Source of the DNA: an uncultured Collinsella sp.
GTDB taxonomy: Bacteria; Actinomycetota; Coriobacteriia; Coriobacteriales; Coriobacteriaceae
Reading direction: 5' to 3'
DNA length: 64,000 nucleotides
NCBI GenBank assembly: GCA_900768795.1
Contig: CAAGEH010000006.1
Coordinates: 1-64,000 of the forward strand
Made by a program: the position numbers and the translations under genes. This document shows, one piece after another, positions 1-9,599 of this stretch; the first letter of the stretch is position 1; each line of letters begins with the position of its first letter. The notes under the pieces were generated by a model, which did not search any database, had not been told where the DNA came from, and saw only the letters and a program-made list of their open reading frames with translations.

Positions 1-68
1 CCACCGATGCCGATGAAATGCGCGCTTTTGAACTGTGAATCGTGAGTTTCGGACGTGGAATCAGCCAT
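1..68 (-). CDS. murC: UDP-N-acetylmuramate--L-alanine ligase, N-terminus only
   Basis: Partial gene running off the left edge; only the first 22 codons are visible. The translation begins MADSTSETHDSQFKSAHFIG and continues IGG, so it carries the HFIGIGG dinucleotide-fold motif typical of MurC near the start. An AGAGG ribosome site lies 8 bases upstream of the ATG at 68. MurC adds L-Ala to UDP-MurNAc in the cytoplasm. It follows murG in the same orientation but is separated by about 200 bp and a terminator hairpin, so it may have its own promoter. Only the N-terminus supports the call. Confidence 0.75.
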   Translation of the reverse strand, partial: MADSTSETHDSQFKSAHFIGIG

Positions 69-155
69 GCCAACAACCTCTTTGAAGAAGATTTCGTATA
101 TACAGCCTGTCTACTTTACCGCAAATGCTGAAAATATGCTCGAGCGCATCCCGGC

Positions 156-190
156 TCAACAATAAACCGCCCGAATCACCGGGCGGTCTC
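156..190 (-). terminator. Intrinsic terminator after murG
   Basis: An 8-bp perfect stem ACCGCCCG/CGGGCGGT (166-173 with 180-187) with a 6-base loop. Read on the minus strand it is followed by TTTATTGTT, a modest U-rich tract. It sits between the murG stop and the murC start and would end the dcw transcript. Confidence 0.6.
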
Positions 191-267
191 ATGCGATTTC
201 ATGCGATTCATCTTCAAGCAGACGTGCGCGGAAAAACCGGCACGCACGGCAAACAGCCGCCGATGCG

Positions 268-1395
268 CTATTTGACAAGCGCGAGCAACTCGTCAGCCAG
301 ACGCTCCGCAGCCTTATCCTGGGCAAGGCCGCGCGCGGCAGCCGCCATGCGCGCACGCGCGGAGCCGTCTTTGAGCAGATTGGCGAGCGTGGTCGCAAAC
401 GCCTCGTCACCGATGGCGTCGTCCTTGAACATCACCGCGGCACCCGTATCCACGAGGTAGCGCGCGTTAGTCGTCTGGTGATCCGCCGTGGCAAACGGGT
501 AGGGAACGAGGACCGAGGGCACGGCGAGGGCGGCGATCTCAGCGATGGAAGACGCGCCCGCACGCGAAAGGACGAGATCCGCGGCAGCGAGCATATCGCC
601 CATATCCTCGATGTAGGGCATGAGCCTGTAGCGCTTCTTCTCCTCCTCGGTGAGCGCCAGAGCGCTTGCACAAGCCTCGTATCCGTCTGCGCCGGTCGAA
701 TGCACGATATAGAGGTTGTCCTGCGCGAGGAGACGGGACTTTAGCGCCGCGAGCTCCTCGTTGAGATGCCGGGCGCCAAGTGAGCCACCGAAGACGAGCA
801 GCATCACGGCGCCGGCGGGGATACCGAGCGAGGCGCGTCCGCGTGCGGCGTTGCCGGCGAGGACGGACGAGCGCACGGGGTTGCCGACCATCTTGATCGC
901 AGAGGAGTTCGCCCCCGCCCCCTCGAAGACCTCGGCGACGGCGGGCTGCGCGATACCGATGAGCGCGGCACCCTTTGCGGACTGCTTGTTCGCGAGACCC
1001 GGCACCGAGTTCTGCTCATGGAGCGCATACGGGATACCCACACGCTTTGCCGCACGGACCAGCGGCAACTCGACATAGGCTCCAAAACCGATGGCGACAT
1101 CGGGCTTTTTGTCGGAATCATCACGGAACAGGGCGGCGAGGCGCTTCTCCTCATGTGAAAGATGCATGAGCGCGGTCACGAGCGTCCAGGGGCGCGAACG
1201 ATCGAAGCCCGTGACGTTGACGGGGCAGAAATCGAAGCCCGCCTCGGGAACGAGTTTCCCCTCGAGCCTGCGCGTCTCGCCGTAGAACGTCACATCGCAT
1301 CCGCGATCGCGCAGTTCCTCGGCAAGGGCGAGCGCGGGGTTGACATGGCCTGCCGTACCACCGGCTGCAATAGCGACCTTACAAGCTTTATCCAT
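268..1395 (-). CDS. murG: UDP-GlcNAc--lipid I N-acetylglucosaminyltransferase MurG
   Basis: 375 residues, the usual MurG length. MurG transfers GlcNAc to lipid I on the inner face of the membrane, making lipid II. The N-terminal Rossmann half has the glycine-rich motif AAGGTAGHVNPALALAEEL. The C-terminal half has the second glycine motif FGGSLGARHLN and the donor-site segment SRAGASSIAEI. The start lies 3 bp after the ftsW stop, so the two are translationally close. It is the last gene of the continuous dcw operon here; a terminator-like hairpin follows before murC. Confidence 0.96.
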   Translation of the reverse strand: MDKACKVAIAAGGTAGHVNPALALAEELRDRGCDVTFYGETRRLEGKLVPEAGFDFCPVNVTGFDRSRPWTLVTALMHLSHEEKRLAALFRDDSDKKPDVAIGFGAYVELPLVRAAKRVGIPYALHEQNSVPGLANKQSAKGAALIGIAQPAVAEVFEGAGANSSAIKMVGNPVRSSVLAGNAARGRASLGIPAGAVMLLVFGGSLGARHLNEELAALKSRLLAQDNLYIVHSTGADGYEACASALALTEEEKKRYRLMPYIEDMGDMLAAADLVLSRAGASSIAEIAALAVPSVLVPYPFATADHQTTNARYLVDTGAAVMFKDDAIGDEAFATTLANLLKDGSARARMAAAARGLAQDKAAERLADELLALVK

Positions 1396-1398
1396 GGT

Positions 1399-2985
1399 CT
1401 AGAAGTCCTTTCTGCCGGGACGCTCGGCGCGACGGGAGCTATCACAAGAGCCGTCGCGGGAACCACCACGATGGTCCGAGCTCTGCCGAGTGTGCGAGCC
1501 GGCTCGGTTATCAAGTTTAGACGAACGATACGAAGACACACGAGAACCTTGGGGAGCGCGACTCCGCTCGCCTTCCCGAGAGGCCCGTCCCCATTCACAG
1601 TCTTGAGCGGGAGCAGAAGCACTCGACACCGCGGGAGGCGTTTGCGAGGTCGGCTTTTTGCCGTCGACCACTTTAAAAAGCTGTCGTTTGCCCGTACGTT
1701 TGCGCGGATGGGGGCGCGGGGCAGCATCGGCCCCATCATAGACCCTGAACGAACGCGCGGCGGCAAGAGACGAGTTGTGCTGCCCGCTCTCGATGGACAC
1801 GCGCAGGATGAGCCCGACGATTCCGAAACTCACGAGAAGCGAGGATCCGCCATTCGAGAGAAACGGGAACGGTTTTCCCGAAAGCGGGATCACACCGAAG
1901 ACACCCGCAGCGTTAAGGGCAGCTTGCGCAGCTATGAGCATCGTGCAGCCAAGCGCGATAAGTGCATCGCGCTTGTTGTGCGCGTTGTTGGCGATCGCGA
2001 TCCCCGCTCCCACGAAGGCCACTACGATCGCGAGCAATAGACAAATGCCGACAAAACCGATCTCCTCGCCCACCGTGGCGAGAACATAGTCGGAATTCAT
2101 CTGGGAAAGTATGCCGAGTTTAAGCGTCGAGGCACCGAGACCGCAACCGAGCATGCCCCCGCGTGAAAGAGCGATGATTCCCATGGCAGCCTGACGGGAA
2201 TCCCCAAAGACATCACGCCATGGATCCTGCCAATTGAGCACGCGAGTGGAGGTGTAACTTCCCGAACCGAACAGATGCGGAATTGCAAAAACGGCCCCCA
2301 CGACGACGAGAGCAATAAGAAGCGCCATCGAACGGGGCTGCAAATCGGAGAAAAGCAATACAGTCAGAGCCGCGACCAAGATGATGACGACCGTGCCGGT
2401 ATCGGGCTCGATGAGGATGAACATGCAGGGAACGCATACGGCGGCGACATAGAACAGGATCGCGATGGGAGCGGGAATGCTATGCTCCGTCGTGCTTTTC
2501 ACCACGATCAAAACGGAACACACGATGACAAACGGCTTGGCAAACTCCGAGGGCTGAAAACTGAATCCTGAAATATTGATCCAACGGGTGGAGCCACCCG
2601 AGGTCTCACCGAAAAAGTGAACGTAGATGACGAGAAAGGTGAAAAGCAGAAGGAGAGCGGGACAGATACGTTCGACAATCGTTTCCCACATAGGTCTTGA
2701 GGGCAGTGCCACGACGAGCAGGAGCAAAAGCCCGATACATGCGTAACGGATCTGCTGAAGTCCCTCGTAATTGGCGCCGACGCCCGCCTGCATACCCGTA
2801 TAGGACGAAGCGGACAGCTGCATGACCAGCCCGAAAGCGACCCAGGCGACAAACGCGACGATAAATATGATACGGGGAACCATGACGCGCGCGGGAACGC
2901 CCGCGAACATCTTCTCGTCGAGCCAGGAATACCCCGCCTCGCGCTCCAATTCGATAGCAGCATCCGCCTTGGGAGCATGTCCCAT
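1399..2985 (-). CDS. ftsW: Lipid II polymerase FtsW (SEDS family) with long basic tail
   Basis: 528 residues, longer than the usual 380-420. The body shows about ten membrane segments and SEDS signatures: the QPSEFAKP-type segment, the loop SGGSTRWIN and the C-terminal NGGSSLLVSFGIVGLILRVS. FtsW polymerises lipid II glycan at the septum with its partner transpeptidase, encoded upstream. The last ~110 residues form a cytoplasmic tail rich in Arg, Ser, Gly and Asp with no recognised domain. The AAGGAG ribosome site lies inside the last codons of murD, implying coupling. RodA is the alternative SEDS assignment, but the dcw location favours FtsW. Confidence 0.93.
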   Translation of the reverse strand: MGHAPKADAAIELEREAGYSWLDEKMFAGVPARVMVPRIIFIVAFVAWVAFGLVMQLSASSYTGMQAGVGANYEGLQQIRYACIGLLLLLVVALPSRPMWETIVERICPALLLLFTFLVIYVHFFGETSGGSTRWINISGFSFQPSEFAKPFVIVCSVLIVVKSTTEHSIPAPIAILFYVAAVCVPCMFILIEPDTGTVVIILVAALTVLLFSDLQPRSMALLIALVVVGAVFAIPHLFGSGSYTSTRVLNWQDPWRDVFGDSRQAAMGIIALSRGGMLGCGLGASTLKLGILSQMNSDYVLATVGEEIGFVGICLLLAIVVAFVGAGIAIANNAHNKRDALIALGCTMLIAAQAALNAAGVFGVIPLSGKPFPFLSNGGSSLLVSFGIVGLILRVSIESGQHNSSLAAARSFRVYDGADAAPRPHPRKRTGKRQLFKVVDGKKPTSQTPPAVSSASAPAQDCEWGRASREGERSRAPQGSRVSSYRSSKLDNRAGSHTRQSSDHRGGSRDGSCDSSRRAERPGRKDF

Positions 2986-2990
2986 GTCGT

Positions 2991-4403
2991 CTACTCCTTA
3001 TCCTCGGCCTTTGCCTGGCTGCGGAGGGAATCGACATATGCCTTAAACACGCGCCCGCGCTCTTCATAGCCCGAGAACTCATCGAACGACGAGCACGCGG
3101 GAGAGAGCAGGATGACGTCGCCGCGGTTGGCGAGCGAACGCGCCACATCGACAGCGTCGCGCATGTCGTCTGCTTCCGCGATATCGACATCACCGTCGAT
3201 ATCCGCGTCATTCATGGCGTTGCGGAAACGCTCGCGCGCCTCGCCGAAGCACACGACGGCGCGCGCCGAGGACATGACGTGGCGGGCGAACTCCTCGAGC
3301 GGCGTCCCCTTGTCATGGCCGCCGAGCAGAAGGATCACGTTGTCGCCGGGGAACGCCGTGAGCGCCTTCTCGACGGCATCGGTGTTGGTGGCCTTGGAAT
3401 CGTTGTAATAGCGGACGCCGTCGATTTCGCCGCAGGGCTCGACACGGTGCTCGAGCGGCATAAACGAACGCAGGCCCTTGCGCACGGAGTCGTCCGCGGC
3501 ACCCACGAAGAGAGCCGCGGCGGAGGCGCAGAGCGCGTTGATATAGTTGTGATGCCCGCAGATCTTGAGGTCATCGGTGGGAACGAGTTCATGTTCCTTG
3601 CCCGCGAGGCGCACAACGAGCATGCCGTCGCGCACGAAGCCGGCGTCGGCGGTGCCGGGGTCCTCACCGGCAACCTTGCAGACGCGCTTGCCCGGAGCGT
3701 TGATGGCATCGGAAACGAGCGAGATGCCCTCATCCTCCGCATCGATCACGATAAGGTCGTTCTCATCCATGTTGGCGAAGAGCTTCGCCTTGGCGCGCGC
3801 GTAATTCTTGTGGCTGCGATGCCATGCGAGATGGTCGGGGGTGATGTTGAGGAGCACGCCGACGCGCGGATGCAGCTCGGACGTCGTGGCAAGCTGATAG
3901 CTTGACAGCTCGGCAACGAACCACTCCCCCGCCGCACGCTCGGCGACTTTCGAGATGGCGCAGTCTCCGATATTGCCGACGGCAACGGAGTCCTCGCCAT
4001 CGGTCTTGAGCAGATGGTCGGTGAGCGACGTGGTGGTCGTCTTGCCGTTGGTGCCGGTGATGCCGATCCAGCGCTCCGGCGAGAGACGGTAGGCGAACTC
4101 GGGCTCTCCCATCATCAGCTTGGCATGGTCACGCGCCACGGCGAAAAACGCCGAGAACTCCGAGATGCCCGGACTTGCCACGCAGACGTCGAAGTCGCCC
4201 TCGACCTTCTCGGTGCCGTAGACGAACTCCACCCCGCGCGCGGCGAGGGCGGACGTGGCGTCGTTCTCCTCGGATTTGGAGCCGCCGTATACGCAGATGC
4301 GCTCGATGCGCTCGCCCAGACGCGGCAGCGCCCAGCGGCATACATCAAGGCCGGTTTTTCCCTGACCGAGAACGAGCAGGCTGAAAGATTGCGGAAGAGG
4401 CAT
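2991..4403 (-). CDS. murD: UDP-N-acetylmuramoylalanine--D-glutamate ligase
   Basis: 470 residues. MurD adds D-Glu to UDP-MurNAc-L-Ala in the cytoplasm, using ATP. The N-terminus has the LGQGKTG nucleotide-fold motif; the central domain has the Mur ligase P-loop GITGTNGKTTTTSL; the carbamylated-Lys/Mg region and the C-terminal substrate segment YYNDSKATNTDA are present, as is LLGGHDKG. It lies between mraY (9-bp gap) and ftsW (5-bp gap) in the expected dcw order. Confidence 0.96.
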   Translation of the reverse strand: MPLPQSFSLLVLGQGKTGLDVCRWALPRLGERIERICVYGGSKSEENDATSALAARGVEFVYGTEKVEGDFDVCVASPGISEFSAFFAVARDHAKLMMGEPEFAYRLSPERWIGITGTNGKTTTTSLTDHLLKTDGEDSVAVGNIGDCAISKVAERAAGEWFVAELSSYQLATTSELHPRVGVLLNITPDHLAWHRSHKNYARAKAKLFANMDENDLIVIDAEDEGISLVSDAINAPGKRVCKVAGEDPGTADAGFVRDGMLVVRLAGKEHELVPTDDLKICGHHNYINALCASAAALFVGAADDSVRKGLRSFMPLEHRVEPCGEIDGVRYYNDSKATNTDAVEKALTAFPGDNVILLLGGHDKGTPLEEFARHVMSSARAVVCFGEARERFRNAMNDADIDGDVDIAEADDMRDAVDVARSLANRGDVILLSPACSSFDEFSGYEERGRVFKAYVDSLRSQAKAEDKE

Positions 4404-4412
4404 TGAGGTTCA

Positions 4413-5432
4413 CTATCCCAACTGGAAGAACATGGCCAGACCAAGAGCGCCGAAAGCAGCGGAGATGATCCAGAAGCGAATGACGACCTTGGTCTCAGCC
4501 CAGCCCTTCTTCTCGAAATGATGATGGATGGGGGCCATGAGGAACACGCGCTTCTTGGTGAAGTGGTAGCTCACGACCTGAATCATGACGGAAAGCGTCT
4601 CGACGATGAAAAGCCCGCCGATAACGAGCGAGATGATTTCGGTGTTGGTCATGATCGCCGTCGTCGCGAGGGCCGCGCCCAGGGCGAGCGAACCGGTGTC
4701 GCCCATGAAGATGGCAGCCGGGTAGCAGTTGAACCAAAGGAAACCGACGCAGGCACCGGCGATGGCGGTGCAGAAAATCGAGAGGTTGACGTCGCCGTGC
4801 ATAAACGCCATGGCTGCCATGACGCTCAACGCAATCATGGACGTGCCGCCCGCGAGACCATCGAGGCCGTCGGTGAGGTTGACCGCGTTGGACATGCCGG
4901 CGATAAGCAGCCAGCAGAACAGGACGTAGAGCCAAGGGATCTTGAAGCCGGCGATCTCGGAAGTGAAGATACCGAGATCGATCGTGAAGCCACCGGGGAA
5001 CGTGACCGTAGCGGGGACGTTGCACCAGTTCACGGCGAGCACGGTGAAAACGACGCAGATAAGCGTGAGGCCGATCATCTTGGCGTGGGCAGTCAGGCCG
5101 AGCGAGCGACCGTGGGTGACCGAGGTGAGGTCATCGATAAACCCGAGCAGACCGGTTGCGAGCGTGGCAAGCAGGACGAGCACGAGCTCGACGGTCATCT
5201 TGCCCATGAGCACACAGGTCAAAACGACGGAGATCAGTATGACGACGCCGCCCATGGTGGGCGTTCCCTGCTTGACCAGATGGCGCTTGGGTCCGTCGGC
5301 GCGGACCTGCTGACCGATACCCTCCACCTTGAGCAGGCGAATCCAGAACGGCATGATGACCATGGTGATGGCAGCAGCGATAAAGAGGCCCAGAAAAGCC
5401 TGATAGGTTGGGTACAAGGGGTTTCCGAGCAT
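4413..5432 (-). CDS. mraY: Phospho-N-acetylmuramoyl-pentapeptide transferase
   Basis: 339 residues with about ten transmembrane helices. MraY moves phospho-MurNAc-pentapeptide from UDP to undecaprenyl phosphate, giving lipid I. Diagnostic motifs are the acidic loop DDLTSVTHGRSLGL, the catalytic NLTDGLDGLAGG and the histidine-rich PIHHHFEKKGW. The ATG directly abuts the TAA of murF, which points to translational coupling. Confidence 0.97.
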   Translation of the reverse strand: MLGNPLYPTYQAFLGLFIAAAITMVIMPFWIRLLKVEGIGQQVRADGPKRHLVKQGTPTMGGVVILISVVLTCVLMGKMTVELVLVLLATLATGLLGFIDDLTSVTHGRSLGLTAHAKMIGLTLICVVFTVLAVNWCNVPATVTFPGGFTIDLGIFTSEIAGFKIPWLYVLFCWLLIAGMSNAVNLTDGLDGLAGGTSMIALSVMAAMAFMHGDVNLSIFCTAIAGACVGFLWFNCYPAAIFMGDTGSLALGAALATTAIMTNTEIISLVIGGLFIVETLSVMIQVVSYHFTKKRVFLMAPIHHHFEKKGWAETKVVIRFWIISAAFGALGLAMFFQLG

Positions 5433-6866
5433 TTAGCACACACCTTCGACGAAACGATCGAGTTCAACAAAACGGGAAGCCTTGACGAGCACGAGGTCGT
5501 CAGGCTCGATAGCGCCCGAAAATTCATCGAGCGCGCTCTTCCACGTGTCGACGACGCGAACGCGGTCCTCATCCGCCCCCATGAGCGTCGCCGCACGGGC
5601 CATGAGCCCGGCGTTCTCGCCACCCACGAAGACGATGAAATCGAGCTTCTTCGCCGCGGCGTAGGCGCCCGTCAGCTCATGCAGGCGTGCGGACTCGTCG
5701 CCGAGCTCGCCCATCTCGCCCAAAACGGCGATGCAGGACCCGGAGCAGGGTAGCGAACAGAGCAGGTCGAGACCCGCCGCCATGGACTCGGGGCTCGCGT
5801 TGTACGTGTCATCGATGATGCGCGCGCCGCACGCGGCATGGCGGATCTCCTGGCGGCGCCCCGTCACGCGGAGATTGCGGAACGTGGTATCGATCTGGGA
5901 CGGGGTGACACCGAGCCGGAACGCCAGCGCGGCAGCGTAGAGGGCGTTGGGCACGGACTGCGCCCCCATGATCGAGAGCTTGGTGTCAAGGGTGGAGCCG
6001 TCAGGGAACGCGATGGTGAGACGCGGGCAACCGTCCTCGTCGACGACCACGTCGGAGGCGCTGACGGAATCCGCGGCGTTAAAGCCGACGAGCTCAACAT
6101 CAACGCCAGCGGGGTCGGCAAACGTCTCGCGGATGAACGGCGTGAAATCGTCCTCACCGTTAAGGATGAGCGCGGAGCCGGGAGCCGGAGCGTCCTCGGT
6201 CGCCTTCATGCCGCACAGGATCTCGGACTTGGCGCGAGCGATGTTCTCGCGGCTGCCGAGGATGCCGATGTGCGATGTTCCGACCTTGGTGATGACGGCG
6301 AAAGAGGGCTCGGCACACTTCGAGAGGCGCTCGATCTCGTGCAGATGGTTCATCCCCATCTCGAGAACGAGCATCTCGGTATCGGCCGGTGCCGCGAGAA
6401 TCGTCATGGGCAGGCCGATGAGGTTGTTGTGGTTCGCCTTGGTCGCATAGACGCGGTAACGGGTGGAGAGGAGCGCGCAGAGCACGTCCTTGGTCGTCGT
6501 CTTGCCGATGGAGCCGGTGATACCGATCACGCACGCGGAGAGCGCGGTGCGGTAGTCGTGCGCAAGGCGGAGCAGAAACTCGGTGGGGTCATCGGTGACG
6601 AGGATCGCGGCGTCGGCGGCGTTGGCTGCCTCGACCAGCTCTTGCGCGGGCTCGCGCGTCATGACGACCGCAGCCGCACCCGACTCGATCGCCTTCGGGG
6701 CGAAATCGTTGCCGTCCACGCGCTCGCCGGGGAACGCGACGAAGATCGAATCCCTCTCGACCTGGCGCGAGTCGATGACGCAACCATGACAGTTACGCGC
6801 CTCGGGACCGCAGATAAGCCGCGCTCCCGTCGCCTCGCGTAGATGTCCAACGGCTATAGAGACCAT
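5433..6866 (-). CDS. murF: UDP-MurNAc-tripeptide--D-Ala-D-Ala ligase
   Basis: 477 residues from the ATG at 6866, preceded by AAGGAG at good spacing; an in-frame upstream ATG at 6926 has no ribosome site. MurF attaches D-Ala-D-Ala, completing the UDP-MurNAc-pentapeptide. It has the Mur ligase P-loop GITGSIGKTTTKDVL, the motif EMGMNHLHEIERL, and DDTYNASPESMAAGL, which is MurF-like rather than MurE-like. No murE stands between the penicillin-binding protein and murF, unlike the common dcw order, so murE must be elsewhere. Confidence 0.95.
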   Translation of the reverse strand: MVSIAVGHLREATGARLICGPEARNCHGCVIDSRQVERDSIFVAFPGERVDGNDFAPKAIESGAAAVVMTREPAQELVEAANAADAAILVTDDPTEFLLRLAHDYRTALSACVIGITGSIGKTTTKDVLCALLSTRYRVYATKANHNNLIGLPMTILAAPADTEMLVLEMGMNHLHEIERLSKCAEPSFAVITKVGTSHIGILGSRENIARAKSEILCGMKATEDAPAPGSALILNGEDDFTPFIRETFADPAGVDVELVGFNAADSVSASDVVVDEDGCPRLTIAFPDGSTLDTKLSIMGAQSVPNALYAAALAFRLGVTPSQIDTTFRNLRVTGRRQEIRHAACGARIIDDTYNASPESMAAGLDLLCSLPCSGSCIAVLGEMGELGDESARLHELTGAYAAAKKLDFIVFVGGENAGLMARAATLMGADEDRVRVVDTWKSALDEFSGAIEPDDLVLVKASRFVELDRFVEGVC

Positions 6867-6953
6867 GAATGCTCCTTCTTGAGCTTGCAATGCTAGCGAT
6901 TCATTGTACCCGAGCAACGTCTTCAATGGGTGTTGGGGGTGTGAACGCGCGCC

Positions 6954-9029
6954 CTACCCTTCGGATTGCCCGGAGTCTTGACCGTACGACCCGTCCGAGC
7001 CCTGTGCCCGATTCGCCGTGTAACCGGAAGCTTGCGACCGATTATCGGACTGGCCGTCGAGCTGAGAGTCAGACGAGGTATCCGACTCACCATCGGATGA
7101 GGAATCGGATGCGACATCGGTCTCATCCATCGACCGATCACCCGAGCTCTTCTGCGACCGTCCCTCGTCCTTTGGCACACCGAGCATCGAAAGTGCCCCC
7201 TCCATAAGCGTGTGGAACGCGGGCAGCACCCCGTCTGAATGGTAGGGCGTACCATCGAGAAGGATATAGATGGAGACGCGAGGGTCCTGAGCCGGAGCGA
7301 ACCCGAAGAACGACGACATGAAGCTGTCTTCTTGGTAGCCGCCGGAGGAGGATGCGCGCTGCGCGGTTCCGGTCTTGCCGGCGACCGTGTACCCATCGAC
7401 TCCCGCGCCCTCGCCCGTGCCCGACGTCACGACGTCTTCCATCATGGAAACGAGCTGCTTCTGGGCACCTTTGCTCATGACGCGCTGGTCGTGTTTACGC
7501 CAATCGAGCTTCTCGCCCGCCACCTGTTCGGCAAAATGCGGAGTGACCGCAACGCCTCCGTTGGCGATGGCGTTGACGGCACGTAAGATCTCGACAGGTG
7601 CGACCGACAGGCCCTGACCAAACGACATCGCACCGAGCGTGGCCCCATCGTATTTTTTTCGCTTTTTTACAAGTCCGACGTTCTCACCCGCAAAGTCGAT
7701 TCCCGACTTCTTGCCGATACGAAAATGCTTGATAACGTTCTTGTCGAACGCGTCAGCACCGATTTTTCTGCCCACGAGCACCATGCCCGTGTTGGACGAA
7801 CGGCGCAGGATCTCTCGCACGGTCATGGTCATCTCGTAGTCGCGCTTATCCGAATCGGAAACGTTGTCGTCGCCCACCTTGACCGTGGGGGGAACATCGA
7901 ATTCCGTTTCGGAGTTGATGACGCCCATGTCGATTCCCGCAGCTGTGATAATCGTCTTGAAAACCGAACCGGGCTCATAGGCATCCGAGACGAGGCGGAG
8001 CTGCATGTCAGCGGAGTGAGTGTGCACAAGGTCATCGGGGTCGTAGGTCGGATATGACGCAGCCGCCAGGATAGCCCCGGTCGAAGGGTCCATCACGCAG
8101 ACCGAGCCCGTCTTGGCGGAACAATCGTCCACCGCCTGGGCAAGCACCTTCTCGGCAAGCTTCTGGATATCCATGTTGAGCGAGAGCACCACATCGACGG
8201 GGCCGTCTTCGGCGACCTTTTTATCGGAGCCGGACAGTGCGCCCTCGTAGTAGTTCTCGAGACCGTTGGCGCCCACCATGGTGCCGAGCGCATCCGCATC
8301 GGACTTCTTTCCGGTCTTCTCGCTCATCGTACCGATAACCTGCGAGGCAAGGGAGCCATAGGGGTGCTCGCGCACGATTTTCTTGATGAACATGACCGCC
8401 TCGGGCGCACCCGCCGACTCCGCCGCGCGATAGACGCGCTCGAACGCGTTCTTGCTCACGTGCTCCTTGAGCGTGGAGTACTCGCGCTTGCTCGAAAAGC
8501 AGCGGTTGACGTACGCGCGCGAAAGGTCGAGCTCCTTTGCTATGGTTTCGAGCAGTTTGTCGACGCTCTTTTGCCCCAGTTCCTTTTTAAGGCGCTTGAT
8601 GGCCGCGGGGCGGATCGAGAGATTGTAGCGCTCGACGCTTTTAGCGAGAACGTTGCCTGCGCCGTCGTAGATCTTGCCGCGCATGGGCGCGGCCTCGGGC
8701 GCGACTCCGAGATAGCGCGCCCCCCGTTTGAGGTTCTCCTCGCGATCGATTATCTGCGTCCAACCGAGCTTGCCCATGCAGAGGCAGGCGGCGATGCCGA
8801 GTGCGCCCTCGAGAGCATGGCGGCGAGTGAGCGGGAGCATCCCCTCTTTGGCGCCCGAGGACCCATTTGGGCTGGCCGGTGACCGTTTGTTCACAAGCTT
8901 GGTGGAGTTGTCCTTACGTAGGCGGTTGTAGGCCTTGTCGGCCGAAATCGACGAGTCGGACGAACGCGCATCGTTTCGCTTGCGCGGCGTCGCCTGGAAA
9001 CGCGAGCCGGCGTCTTTGCTATCATCCAT
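6954..9029 (-). CDS. ftsI: Septal penicillin-binding protein transpeptidase (FtsI/PBP2 class B)
   Basis: 691 residues from the ATG at 9029 (AAGG ribosome site). It is a class B PBP that cross-links septal peptidoglycan outside the membrane. A Ser/Asn/Lys-rich cytoplasmic region precedes one membrane segment (residues ~75-95). A PBP dimerisation domain (MRGKIYDGAGNVLA) and the transpeptidase domain follow. The three active-site motifs are visible: the S-x-x-K serine in EPGSVFKT, SSN in LRRSSNTGMV, and KTG in VAGKTGTAQ. The last ~70 residues are Ser/Asp/Gln-rich low complexity, an unusual tail. It sits between ftsL-like and murF, as expected for ftsI. Confidence 0.93.
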   Translation of the reverse strand: MDDSKDAGSRFQATPRKRNDARSSDSSISADKAYNRLRKDNSTKLVNKRSPASPNGSSGAKEGMLPLTRRHALEGALGIAACLCMGKLGWTQIIDREENLKRGARYLGVAPEAAPMRGKIYDGAGNVLAKSVERYNLSIRPAAIKRLKKELGQKSVDKLLETIAKELDLSRAYVNRCFSSKREYSTLKEHVSKNAFERVYRAAESAGAPEAVMFIKKIVREHPYGSLASQVIGTMSEKTGKKSDADALGTMVGANGLENYYEGALSGSDKKVAEDGPVDVVLSLNMDIQKLAEKVLAQAVDDCSAKTGSVCVMDPSTGAILAAASYPTYDPDDLVHTHSADMQLRLVSDAYEPGSVFKTIITAAGIDMGVINSETEFDVPPTVKVGDDNVSDSDKRDYEMTMTVREILRRSSNTGMVLVGRKIGADAFDKNVIKHFRIGKKSGIDFAGENVGLVKKRKKYDGATLGAMSFGQGLSVAPVEILRAVNAIANGGVAVTPHFAEQVAGEKLDWRKHDQRVMSKGAQKQLVSMMEDVVTSGTGEGAGVDGYTVAGKTGTAQRASSSGGYQEDSFMSSFFGFAPAQDPRVSIYILLDGTPYHSDGVLPAFHTLMEGALSMLGVPKDEGRSQKSSGDRSMDETDVASDSSSDGESDTSSDSQLDGQSDNRSQASGYTANRAQGSDGSYGQDSGQSEG

Positions 9030-9039
9030 CGAGTGCACC

Positions 9040-9501
9040 TTAACGAGCAGAAGATGCGCTCTCCGAGCCGGCAGGCACATCGCTCAGATCGAGCGTCACC
9101 GAACCATCGGAGCTCTTCATGCCATAGCTCTCGGCAAGCTGCTTGATGCGCGCATCGTTTCCGTACGCGGCGTTGAGCACCTCGAGCTCTTTGGCCTTTT
9201 TCTCGGAAGATTTCATCGCCGCCTGAATGGCAGCGGTCTCCTGCGAGCAATCGAGCGCTGCGTTCGAGATGAAAACGCAGGCGCCGAAGACGACGCATGC
9301 GAAAGCGACGACGACGAGCGCCGCCTTGAATACACGGGCGGTAACGGGGCTGATGGCTCTATCGAACCCCTTTCCCCCGCCCGTGAGGACTTGCATAGCC
9401 GGCTTCTCGACAACCTTGGGAGCCTTGCGCTCGGGTTGGCGATAGGCCGGAGCCGATGACATATCAAGGGCGAGGGCTGCGTTTGAAGTGTTATATGCCA
9501 T
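9040..9501 (-). CDS. FtsL-like septum protein
   Basis: 153 residues from the ATG at 9501, preceded by GGAGGTGA. A ~55-residue basic cytoplasmic N-terminus is followed by one membrane helix (AALVVVAFACVVFGACVFI) and a coiled-coil-prone extracellular stretch (QETAAIQAAMKSSEKKAKEL). This bitopic layout and the position between rsmH and ftsI match FtsL/DivIC proteins, which recruit and activate FtsW-FtsI. FtsL sequences diverge strongly, so the call rests on topology and position rather than motifs. Confidence 0.75.
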   Translation of the reverse strand: MAYNTSNAALALDMSSAPAYRQPERKAPKVVEKPAMQVLTGGGKGFDRAISPVTARVFKAALVVVAFACVVFGACVFISNAALDCSQETAAIQAAMKSSEKKAKELEVLNAAYGNDARIKQLAESYGMKSSDGSVTLDLSDVPAGSESASSAR

Positions 9502-9599
9502 TCGATATGTCACCTCCCGTCCCTATGGTGTTATTGGTGGTACGTTTAAGCTGCGTTTATAGTGTGTTGCGGAACGGTCCAAAACGCGTGGGGCACAAG

